Part shown: positions 1 through 7,346 of the stretch, in pieces
Layout of the letters: every line of letters begins with the position of its first letter
Position numbering within the stretch: the stretch's first letter is position 1
Assembly: GCA_947169935.1 (NCBI GenBank)
Contig: CAMVRS010000014.1
Coordinates: 1 to 37,492, forward strand
Direction of reading: 5' to 3'
Source of the DNA: an uncultured Lachnospiraceae bacterium
GTDB taxonomy: Bacteria > Bacillota > Clostridia > Lachnospirales > Lachnospiraceae
Length of the DNA: 37,492 bases
Notes under the pieces: generated by a model
What the model saw: the letters and a program-made list of their open reading frames with translations, nothing else
The model's database searches: none
What the model was told of the DNA's origin: nothing
Made by a program: the position numbers and the translations under genes

Positions 1-459
1 CTTAAGACACCAGATTGCATAGAAATCTTTCTTGTATTCATCCCCGCCAAGATGCTTTAAATGCTCTTTTTCCGCAGGATGGAAAAAACGCCCTGCTACA
101 TCGGCTTTTAATTCGCGCCACTCCTGTATATCCACGCCGACGGGTACATCCGATACGGCGCAAATCGCCATATCGCCGGAATGGGCTATTGAAAAATGCA
201 CATCAGGAAGATCGGGAAAATAAGGCCTCCCCTTTTCATCTTTCTCAACCTTATATACACCGGCAGGCGCTGCTTCTCCAAGAAATTCCCTGGCTCCGTG
301 CTGCAGCAGCAGCCCGGCAGTAAGGGATTGCGCCCGCTTATTCTTATCCGCCATACGGGTGGCGTCATGCCTTCTGGCTTCATCCACTCCGTCAAGAGCC
401 TCTCGCGCGTTCTTATCTTCCTTAAGCAGTCCTATGTTAGCCATGTAAATATTTGCCAT
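1..459 (-). CDS. Sfp-type 4'-phosphopantetheinyl transferase, N-terminal 153 codons (cut by left edge)
   Basis: The minus strand is open from an ATG at 459 to the window edge, so only the first 153 residues are visible. This family moves phosphopantetheine from CoA onto a Ser of acyl or peptidyl carrier proteins in the cytoplasm. Visible family motifs are GRPYFP (77-82), FSIAHSGDM (89-97), VGVDIQ (107-112, with D110 as expected Mg ligand), RFFHPAEKEHL (124-134) and FYAIWCLK (146-153), which leads into the usual W-x-x-K-E helix that lies off the window. A Shine-Dalgarno GGAGGGG sits about 8 nt before the ATG. Position 112 is Gln where Sfp has Glu, a change seen in some relatives. Whether it serves fatty acid synthase (AcpS role) or a secondary pathway cannot be told here. 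hisS lies upstream with a hairpin repeat between. Confidence 0.85.
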   Translation of the reverse strand, partial: MANIYMANIGLLKEDKNAREALDGVDEARRHDATRMADKNKRAQSLTAGLLLQHGAREFLGEAAPAGVYKVEKDEKGRPYFPDLPDVHFSIAHSGDMAICAVSDVPVGVDIQEWRELKADVAGRFFHPAEKEHLKHLGGDEYKKDFYAIWCLK

Positions 460-486
460 ATGTAACCCCTCCTGTATTATTGATAA

Positions 487-516
487 GATCCTTCGGGCTT
501 CGCCCTCAGGATGACA
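487..516 (+). repeat. Dispersed hairpin repeat, copy 1
   Basis: A GATCCTTCG...CTCAGGATGACA unit with ATCCT/AGGAT outer arms and a GGGC-TTC-GCCC inner stem. It ends 4 nt from the hisS stop codon. It shares its sequence and orientation with seven other copies in the window. Confidence 0.85.
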
Positions 517-520
517 CTTC

Positions 521-1774
521 TTACTTCTTGAAGAATTCCCTTATATCTGTATAACCCTGTGCAGCCAGCTGTTCCTTCTGGAACTTCTTATTCTTAGCCA
601 TGCGGGCCGTAAGTACACATCTGCCCTGCGAACGCAGCTCTTCCGCTGCCGCCATGGCCTCGCTTATCTGTGCTGCATCCAGCCCCTTCTCAAGGAGGAA
701 TGCGGTCTTCTCCTCATCTCCGGGAAGCTTGTATCCCTTCTCCATCAATATGGTGATGATGCGTTCAAAGCCAACCGAGAAACCGCAGGCCGGAGCACTC
801 TGGCCGGTAAAACGCCCAACCATCTCATCATATCTTCCGCCGCCGCCGCAGGAGGAACCGAATTCCTTAAGCTCAACCTCAAATATGGTTCCGGTGTAAT
901 AGCTCATGCCGCGTACCAGGGTAGGATCGAATACCAGCTCAAAATCCGCCTTCTTTGCGCCGTTAACCGCGCTTATTATCTCATCAAGATTCTGCCTGCA
1001 TTCAGCCGGCAGGGTCTCTCCCATCATTTCGGAAAGCTTCTCTATGGCAGCTTTTCCTTCAAGGCCTTTAAGCGCCTCGAAGAGAGACAGATACTTATCA
1101 ACATCCCCTTCATAAGCAGCAGCCTTAAGCTCGGAGGCAACTCCGTCAACTCCTATCTTATCCATCTTATCAAGGATAATAAATACGCCGTCAAAATCCT
1201 CTTCCTTAAATCCCGCATAAGACGCCATAGCCTTAAGCATGCGTCTGTCATTGATCCTTATATTGAAATTCTTAAATTCCAGCCTGCCCAGCACAGTGCT
1301 CATAGCCAGTATCAGCTCTATCTCGGCAAGATTGGAAGGATCTCCCAGTATATCTATATCACACTGCATGAACTGACGGAAACGTCCCTTCTGAGGCTGC
1401 TCTGCTCTCCATACATTACCCATCTGCAGCGCCTTAAAAGGTGAAGGCAGCTCTGCCGAGTGCGCCGAATAATAACGGCACAGAGGAACTGTCAGGTCAT
1501 AACGCAGTCCCGAATCAGCCAGGTCGTTTTCTTCCTTTGCTTCCCCGATGTTAAGCTTATTTCCGCGCTTCATGATCTTGAAGATAAGCTTCTCGTTCTC
1601 ACCGCCCTGCTTGCTGCTTAAGTTCTCTATATGCTCTACGCTGGGGGTATCGATCTGTGTAAAACCGTAGCTTTCATAAGTCTCGCGTATTACTCCCATT
1701 ACGTAGTTCCTCAGCCGCATCTCATCGGGCATAACATCCTTCATACCCTTAACGGCAGTTTTGATCATTGCCAT
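521..1774 (-). CDS. hisS: Histidyl-tRNA synthetase
   Basis: Class II aminoacyl-tRNA synthetase of 417 residues that charges tRNA-His in the cytoplasm; the length is normal for the bacterial enzyme. The catalytic core shows the YDLTVPLCRYY region (about 92-102), motif 2 around VWRAEQ...FRQFMQCDID (121-141), the histidine-binding LVRGMSYYTG (286-295) and GGGGRYD (310-316). The C-terminal ~80 residues form the anticodon-binding domain. The ATG at 1774 follows a GAAAGGAAA Shine-Dalgarno. A promoter TTGAAA-17-TATATT lies at 1810-1838 on the same strand. It appears to be a stand-alone gene: a repeat hairpin follows the stop, and the upstream neighbour on the same strand is an unrelated membrane protein. 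Confidence 0.97.
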   Translation of the reverse strand: MAMIKTAVKGMKDVMPDEMRLRNYVMGVIRETYESYGFTQIDTPSVEHIENLSSKQGGENEKLIFKIMKRGNKLNIGEAKEENDLADSGLRYDLTVPLCRYYSAHSAELPSPFKALQMGNVWRAEQPQKGRFRQFMQCDIDILGDPSNLAEIELILAMSTVLGRLEFKNFNIRINDRRMLKAMASYAGFKEEDFDGVFIILDKMDKIGVDGVASELKAAAYEGDVDKYLSLFEALKGLEGKAAIEKLSEMMGETLPAECRQNLDEIISAVNGAKKADFELVFDPTLVRGMSYYTGTIFEVELKEFGSSCGGGGRYDEMVGRFTGQSAPACGFSVGFERIITILMEKGYKLPGDEEKTAFLLEKGLDAAQISEAMAAAEELRSQGRCVLTARMAKNKKFQKEQLAAQGYTDIREFFKK

Positions 1775-1809
1775 TTTCTTTATTTCCTTTCGTATGAATA
1801 ATAAGTATC

Positions 1810-1838
1810 AATATATCCCAAAACACAGGGGATTTCAA
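1810..1838 (-). promoter_or_regulatory. Probable sigma-70 promoter of hisS
   Basis: On the minus strand TTGAAA (1838-1833), a 17 nt spacer and TATATT (1815-1810), about 35 nt before the hisS start. The -35 overlaps the last codons of the upstream gene. No T-box-like leader fits in the remaining ~30 nt. Confidence 0.6.
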
Positions 1839-2572
1839 GTATCCTGATAGTATACTTCTCCGGGAAGAGCCGGTTCGCCGTCATGCTCCCTCCAGTGCTC
1901 ACCGTACTTTTCATACATGCGCGTACGGTATATGTAGTTGGTCATACTGCGGGCAACAGCATAAGCGGCAGCCGTCAGTGCCAGCATAATTATGATAGTC
2001 ACTATACCTTTAACCAGACCGGTCCTTACCTTTCTGCCCGGATCAAAAACAGTATCATCCCTGTAATACTTTACCAGGCGCTGGCGCAGATATACAAAGC
2101 CGCCCACACACCAGAGTATCACGGGCACGGCCTGGACAAATACCATCACACTGCTCTCGGAGCCTATCCTTGCATTCCAATGTATCCAAAAAGCTATTAT
2201 ATGCCCCAGTGATAAACCTGCGATGGCAAAACAGATGACCGCCAGTATAAGGCTCTCCACGCTGTTTTGCTCCCGGTCATATACAGGCGGCTGTGGCATA
2301 GCAGGTTCAAGGCGCTTATCTTCCGGAACCTCTATACCTCCGGCAGCAAGCTTTTTAATATAGATCGAACTGTCTATAAATCCTATCCAGCTGGCAAAGG
2401 TCGGTATAGGAAGCATATAAGCAAGCAATCCCGCAATAATGACAAAAGTGTTGATATCCGAAAGATTATCAAATAATCTCACTATACAGAACGCAGCAAG
2501 AAGCAGTACGCTGAACACGATCGCGCAGATCCTGAATATCCTTTGATCCCTTTTATCATACTTATATTTCAT
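1835..2572 (-). CDS. Five-helix membrane protein of unknown function
   Basis: A 245-residue protein I do not recognise. Five hydrophobic segments are visible at about 13-33, 41-65, 107-130, 141-163 and 185-208, separated by a proline-rich loop (82-98) and basic loops; the last ~35 residues are acidic and polar. The start was set at the ATG at 2572, which follows GGAGGGG with good spacing. A longer reading to 2716 would run through the divergent promoter region and overlap the plus-strand gene at 2676. A promoter TTTATA-17-TATCAT lies at 2592-2620. No motif suggests transport or catalysis. The nearest functional hint is divergence from the LTA-synthase-like gene, with which it shares a 103 nt intergenic region. 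Confidence 0.75.
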   Translation of the reverse strand: MKYKYDKRDQRIFRICAIVFSVLLLAAFCIVRLFDNLSDINTFVIIAGLLAYMLPIPTFASWIGFIDSSIYIKKLAAGGIEVPEDKRLEPAMPQPPVYDREQNSVESLILAVICFAIAGLSLGHIIAFWIHWNARIGSESSVMVFVQAVPVILWCVGGFVYLRQRLVKYYRDDTVFDPGRKVRTGLVKGIVTIIIMLALTAAAYAVARSMTNYIYRTRMYEKYGEHWREHDGEPALPGEVYYQDT

Positions 2573-2591
2573 AACCCCTCCGTACTTAAAA

Positions 2592-2620
2592 ATGATACCA
2601 CGAAACCCTCCTTTTATAAA
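2592..2620 (-). promoter_or_regulatory. Probable promoter of the five-helix membrane protein gene
   Basis: Minus strand TTTATA (2620-2615), 17 nt spacer, TATCAT (2597-2592). It is followed by a GGAGGGG ribosome site before the ATG at 2572. It lies in the divergent region shared with the plus-strand gene at 2676. Confidence 0.45.
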
Positions 2621-2675
2621 GCGGATATATGATTTTTCTGGTAATATACTCTGTTTTCTGTTAACATAAACTGTC

Positions 2676-4793
2676 ATGAAAAACAAAGGCCCGAAAAAGG
2701 AATACGTAGCAGCCATGCTCTCATTACTGTTCTTTCCCCTGATGCTGTGTTATCAGGAGCTGGTCTTTCACATCTTCGTGACCGGGCCGGCAGGACCGGA
2801 CATAATATATCCCCTGCTTTTTGCCTTCTTCACAGGCAGCCTTATCTCCATGATATGGAACGCCATACCGCTGCGCATCTTAAGGTGGGTGACCGGCTTC
2901 CTGCTCGCTTTATTCTTTATATTGTTTTTCCAGACGCACGTTGTATACCATAGCGTATTTGTGACTTACTGGGCGCCTTTTTCCACACTCTCCGTAGCCG
3001 GACAGGCCTTTGATTATGGCGGCATGATACACGACAATGCCCTGGCAAACAATACAACACTTATGCTCCTGGCACTGCCCCTCGCGATCTATCTGCTCCT
3101 GATGGTATCCTGCTTCAGAATACCCGCACGTAAGGCAGTCCTGCCTTCGTATTTAAGCTGCTGCATATCTGCGGTGATCTTCATATCCCTGCTTTTTAAT
3201 AATGCAGATGCTTACGAGTGCACCCTGGGACAGAACGGACTGGATGAAGCCATGTATAAAGTAGGGGCACTGAACAGCAGTATAGGCGACGGTCTCTTCG
3301 CCGGAGAGAACGGAGAGCTGACTATAGCCGTCTCAGTCCCGCCACCGCTTTCGCAGAATACCGTCGTGAAGCCTCAGGAACCGCAGAAGCCACGTCAGCA
3401 GAACAGCGATATACCTGCAGCAGAGACAGCCACTGCCGGTGCGGCAAGCGCACTGGATATCTTTGCAGCCGATACCGGAACAGAAATTACAGAACCCGAA
3501 GAAGAATTTATCCCCCTGCCCCGGATAATGGATATAAACTTTGAAGAACTTGCCGAAGCAGAGACCAATAAGAATATAAAAAACATGCACCTGTATTTTG
3601 CCGCCCAGGAACCGACGTACACAAATAAATATACAGGCATGTTTGAAGGATACAATCTGATATGGATCACAGTGGAGGGCATGAGCAAATACATCATTGA
3701 CGATGAGCGCACTCCCACTCTTTATATGATGGCGCATGAGGGCTTCGACTTTAAAAACTACTACACACCGCTCTGGTACGGCAGCACTTCCGGCGGCGAA
3801 TGGGCAGTACTCACCGGCACGCCTCCCGGAAACGGCGGCTATATCGCCATGGAACATTCCGGCACCTCAAAGACCAATATGTACTTTACGCCGTCGAAGC
3901 GTCTGGGTGCCCTTGGCTACGAATGCACAGGCTTTCATGCCAATTACGCGGATTACTACGGCCGCAATCTTTCCCACACGAATATGGGACTTAAATGGAT
4001 AGCCTACGGCACCGGTTATAAGGGTGAACGCGGCGGAAGCCTGCTCTGGCCGGAATCCGATCTGAATCTCTGGAACGAGAGCACGGCTTTCCTGGACTTC
4101 AGCAAACCGTTTTATGCTTATTATATGACCATCAGCGGGCACGCCCAGTACAACTGGGGCGGCAACGCCATGTGCGCCCGCCACAAAGAACTGGTGGCAG
4201 AACTGCCTTATTCCGACAAGTCAAAGGCTTATCTTGCCTGCGAATACGAAGTGGAACTGATGCTCACCCAGATGCTGGCAGACTTAAAAGATGCAGACAT
4301 ACTTGATAAGACTGTTATAGTACTTACCGCAGATCATATACCCTACAACGATATGGATATCTGCGATGAGCTGGCAGGTCATGAACTGGAACAGGAATTC
4401 GAAAAGTATGAAAACGCCCTTATTATATGGTCCGGCGCGATGACGGAGCCTGTGGTTGTTGATAAATACTGTTCCAGCATCGATATACTTCCTACGGTTT
4501 TAAACCTCTTTGACATTGAATATGACTCCAGACTTATGGCAGGACGGGATATACTCTCCGACTCGCCGCAGCTTGTAATGTTCAACGGAAGCAAAAGCTT
4601 TATAAGCGATACCTGCATGTATAATGCAAAAGACGGTACGATAATCCCTTTTGCTCCTTACAGCGCAGAGGATATCAGCACGGATTACATAAACGCCGTG
4701 GAAGAAGAGATAAAAAATAAGGCCCGCCTTGCGAGCCTTATCATTGATAATAATTATTATGACAAGCTTCCCTTAGAAACTGAAGATAAATAA
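2676..4793 (+). CDS. LTA-synthase-family phosphoglycerol transferase (membrane sulfatase-fold enzyme)
   Basis: A 705-residue enzyme with about five N-terminal membrane helices (roughly 11-30, 43-62, 70-90, 128-147, 158-175), a Pro/Thr/Ala/Glu-rich linker (221-285) and a C-terminal extracellular sulfatase fold. By comparison with LtaS, E334 (ITVEG), T371 (GSTSGGEW, catalytic Thr), D553/H554 (LTADHIPY) and H489 (ISGHAQYNW) sit where the metal ligands, nucleophile and substrate histidine are expected. The family moves glycerol phosphate from phosphatidylglycerol onto a glycolipid or polymer outside the membrane. The linker is longer than in typical LtaS. No clear Shine-Dalgarno precedes the ATG at 2676; an in-frame stop just upstream excludes a longer form, and an ATG at 2715 is the alternative. 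The exact polymer is unknown. Confidence 0.88.
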   Translation: MKNKGPKKEYVAAMLSLLFFPLMLCYQELVFHIFVTGPAGPDIIYPLLFAFFTGSLISMIWNAIPLRILRWVTGFLLALFFILFFQTHVVYHSVFVTYWAPFSTLSVAGQAFDYGGMIHDNALANNTTLMLLALPLAIYLLLMVSCFRIPARKAVLPSYLSCCISAVIFISLLFNNADAYECTLGQNGLDEAMYKVGALNSSIGDGLFAGENGELTIAVSVPPPLSQNTVVKPQEPQKPRQQNSDIPAAETATAGAASALDIFAADTGTEITEPEEEFIPLPRIMDINFEELAEAETNKNIKNMHLYFAAQEPTYTNKYTGMFEGYNLIWITVEGMSKYIIDDERTPTLYMMAHEGFDFKNYYTPLWYGSTSGGEWAVLTGTPPGNGGYIAMEHSGTSKTNMYFTPSKRLGALGYECTGFHANYADYYGRNLSHTNMGLKWIAYGTGYKGERGGSLLWPESDLNLWNESTAFLDFSKPFYAYYMTISGHAQYNWGGNAMCARHKELVAELPYSDKSKAYLACEYEVELMLTQMLADLKDADILDKTVIVLTADHIPYNDMDICDELAGHELEQEFEKYENALIIWSGAMTEPVVVDKYCSSIDILPTVLNLFDIEYDSRLMAGRDILSDSPQLVMFNGSKSFISDTCMYNAKDGTIIPFAPYSAEDISTDYINAVEEEIKNKARLASLIIDNNYYDKLPLETEDK

Positions 4794-4808
4794 TCCGGAT
4801 ACAGTTTC

Positions 4809-5984
4809 TTATCTCTTGTCCCTGTCGATGTACTCGAGTGAGGCAACTGACAGGCAGGCAAATAACACGATAAACAAGACAAGCTTCAGCCAGCAGTTAA
4901 GAATGTTCTCCAGGCTGCCTTCATAGTTGGGATTTCTGTTATATTCCGCACTCTTATGCAGTAATTCTTCCTTAAGACCGTTCTCCTCGATAAAGTGCAT
5001 TGCTTCCCATACGGGTTTTTTCGTCGTTATTTTGAATTTATAACCTCTTGCAGCCATAATATCATTGATCCTTTTGGTCGCTGCATCACTGAGTTCCTTG
5101 CCCAGATCAATACCTTCGTCCTTAAGGATTTCCTTAAGCTCCACTATTGTGGTATCTTCCGGATCGATCCCTAAGAGTTCATTTTCAACCATTCCCTGAA
5201 TATCCGCATTATCGGTATCAACTTCAAGGCCGCTCAGCTTAAACGCCGAATTCCACAACGCTACCATAGGCAGATTATTATAATCACCCTGAGCACACAG
5301 TGCCGTAAGTCCCCATTTAGCCACAGTAACATTTGTCAGCTTAAGTGCAAATCCTTCCAGCGAAAAGAACCCGCCGGAAAACACCAGCTGGAATATCAAC
5401 AGGAAAGGCATTATGGTCATTGCTGTGGTGGTATTATGCACGATGGATGAAACCATAAGCGCCATCATATCTGCGGCATATGTGGTAAGGAATAAAGTAA
5501 TCCCTATATCCACTATCGGCCAGGGCGTAATATTTGAATGAGCCGGGAAAGTCACTTTCATCATAGTGCAGATGAGAAGGGTTATAGCTGCCTGTCCGGC
5601 ACACAGAAACGCCTGATATATCATGTGCGCAAGTATGTATGAACTGATATGCATACCGGAACGGTGCTCTCTTTTGATTATCGGGCGCTCACGGCATACC
5701 ACCTGTATCGAATTAAAGAAACCGTTCCATATACATACACAGGAAAGCGCAAAGGTGCCAAGGAGCGTGCCTTCCATTGTCTTAAAGAGGTTGCCTCCCA
5801 CAACGAAGCATACCAGACCTGCGATAATGGCAGCCATAGGCATTACCTTCCAGTCGCTCTGGAAAACGAACATACGGAAGAGTTTTCCAAGATATATACC
5901 GGTCTGGGCCATATGGCCCGTGTGCTTCAGATCTTTATTCTCCTGTGTTTCCATATTCTCCTGCTTTTCCATATTCTCTGCCAT
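4809..5984 (-). CDS. ABC-2 type (ABCG-like) exporter permease
   Basis: A 391-residue membrane subunit. After a polar N-terminus with a repeated EKQENMETQEN stretch, helices occur at about 45-63, 74-93, 117-141, 157-180 and 188-205, with a last one near 365-385. Between helices 2 and 3 is RERPIIKREHRSGM (98-111), the charged connecting segment characteristic of ABCG-type permeases. A large polar loop of about 150 residues (215-365) precedes the last helix, as expected for the ABCG extracellular domain. It starts 4 nt after the stop of the ATPase gene, so the two are translated together and should form a half-transporter of the white/ABCG kind. The substrate is unknown. Unlike eukaryotic ABCG proteins, the ATPase and permease are separate. 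Confidence 0.85.
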   Translation of the reverse strand: MAENMEKQENMETQENKDLKHTGHMAQTGIYLGKLFRMFVFQSDWKVMPMAAIIAGLVCFVVGGNLFKTMEGTLLGTFALSCVCIWNGFFNSIQVVCRERPIIKREHRSGMHISSYILAHMIYQAFLCAGQAAITLLICTMMKVTFPAHSNITPWPIVDIGITLFLTTYAADMMALMVSSIVHNTTTAMTIMPFLLIFQLVFSGGFFSLEGFALKLTNVTVAKWGLTALCAQGDYNNLPMVALWNSAFKLSGLEVDTDNADIQGMVENELLGIDPEDTTIVELKEILKDEGIDLGKELSDAATKRINDIMAARGYKFKITTKKPVWEAMHFIEENGLKEELLHKSAEYNRNPNYEGSLENILNCWLKLVLFIVLFACLSVASLEYIDRDKR

Positions 5985-5988
5985 CTTC

Positions 5989-7332
5989 TCAGCCCGCCTT
6001 TCTCTTTATCTCTTCGTTATAAAGCGTCACGAACTCGTTGGCTCTGCCTTCTCCGCCTTCTTCCTTCTGGTTGATCGCCAGCAGTACGTGTTCCATGCTG
6101 TCCTTACCGAAGAATTCCTTAGCCTCATCGATCGGACCATAAAATGCAAGACGCCCTGTACGGTCTACATCCTTTGCAAGAACGATGACCTCATCAAAGA
6201 GATCGGCCACACGGTCGGGAGTATGGGTAATGACGATTACTATCTTTCCGCTGTCTGCTATGGCGCGGAGTTTTTCAAAAAGCCCTCTTGCAACAACGCC
6301 GTCCAGACCGGAATCCGGCTCATCAAGAATAAACAGGGTAGGATCGCTGATAAATTCCATAGCTATCGACAGACGTTTTCTCTGGCCGCCGGAAAGCTTA
6401 TCTACCAGCGTATTAGCCAGCATGGAAAGTCCGAAACTCTCAAGCACTTCCTGCACTCTCTTCTTCTTTTCACGGCGCTTTACACTTTCCGGAAGGCGAA
6501 GCTTTGCCGCATCCTCAAGTGTCATGAGCACGGTATCGTTTCCGCGCATCAGATCCTGCTGGGGCACAAAGCCTACATCATACTTCATGGATTCATATTC
6601 CTTATAGATATTCCTGCCATGCAGCAGAACATCGGCATCCGCCTTCTCATAACCCGTTACCGCATTTAAGAATGTCGTCTTGCCTGCACCGGATCCGCCA
6701 AGCAGCAATACCATATGCCCTCTGGGTATAGCCAGATGGATATCTTTAAGGAGAGTCTTTCTCTTGAGGAAATCGGAAGCCGTACGTTTCCTGATATTGA
6801 CCGTAAGACCGTCTTCTATAGCCTCAACATGGTGGCCGCTTTCCTCAACGCCTTTTACATCGATGATAGACATAACAGGCATTATCTTCCTTGAGAAACC
6901 CCAGATGAGTGAAGTTATTCCCGGTATAAACGCCCATGCTGCGATCCATAGCTTTTTCTTTCCGAAAACCTCACACAGGCCGTTAAACACTCTAAGCTCA
7001 AGCATGAAAACGCAGATGCTTACGGCAAGCTCTGCCAACAGGAAGATCTTTGACCAGAGCTTGTCCATATCAGGATCATCCACCAGCATATAACTGACAG
7101 TTATACTCACTACCATGCTCAAAATATGAAACAGGATCAGGACACGGCCTACATAATCCCTTTTAGCCAGGCGCGAAAGCTCGTATTCATTATATATGGG
7201 AATAAAAGCCTTCCAGCCTTTTTTGCCGATCTTAATAAATAATGCGCATAATCCTATCATCTGGAGCGCAGTGGATACATACGTTATAATACTGCTAAAC
7301 ATCTCCTGCCAGTACATCATGGACTCATCCAT
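5989..7332 (-). CDS. ABCG-like ATPase fused to an N-terminal DUF5684-like membrane domain
   Basis: A 447-residue protein in two parts. Residues 1-150 hold about four hydrophobic helices and the motif KKGWKAFIPIYNEY (37-50), which resembles the small membrane domain DUF5684. Residues 155-430 are an ABC ATPase: Walker A GGSGAGKTT (212-220), signature LSGGQRKRLS (313-322), Walker B LFILDEPDSGLD (333-344), switch His H370. The signature and D-loop resemble ABCG/white-type ATPases. The ATG at 7332 follows AGGAGGG, which overlaps the fbp stop 14 nt away, so fbp, this gene and the permease are probably one transcript. Membrane helices on the ATPase chain are unusual for a system with a separate permease and may anchor or regulate the pair. 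The role is inferred; the substrate is unknown. Confidence 0.85.
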   Translation of the reverse strand: MDESMMYWQEMFSSIITYVSTALQMIGLCALFIKIGKKGWKAFIPIYNEYELSRLAKRDYVGRVLILFHILSMVVSITVSYMLVDDPDMDKLWSKIFLLAELAVSICVFMLELRVFNGLCEVFGKKKLWIAAWAFIPGITSLIWGFSRKIMPVMSIIDVKGVEESGHHVEAIEDGLTVNIRKRTASDFLKRKTLLKDIHLAIPRGHMVLLLGGSGAGKTTFLNAVTGYEKADADVLLHGRNIYKEYESMKYDVGFVPQQDLMRGNDTVLMTLEDAAKLRLPESVKRREKKKRVQEVLESFGLSMLANTLVDKLSGGQRKRLSIAMEFISDPTLFILDEPDSGLDGVVARGLFEKLRAIADSGKIVIVITHTPDRVADLFDEVIVLAKDVDRTGRLAFYGPIDEAKEFFGKDSMEHVLLAINQKEEGGEGRANEFVTLYNEEIKRKAG

Positions 7333-7346
7333 ATTATCTTTCCCTC

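Noticed and set aside
186-395. 69-codon minus-strand frame at the left edge
   Set aside because: A different minus frame (1-459) encodes clear phosphopantetheinyl transferase motifs and has the ribosome site.
2573-2716. Longer N-terminus for the five-helix membrane protein
   Set aside because: It would cover the promoter and overlap the divergent gene, while the ATG at 2572 has a strong ribosome site.
5623-6669. A 348-codon plus-strand open frame
   Set aside because: It lies wholly antisense to the ABC ATPase and permease, which have complete family motifs; the frame has low-complexity, Ser/Phe-rich content typical of a shadow.
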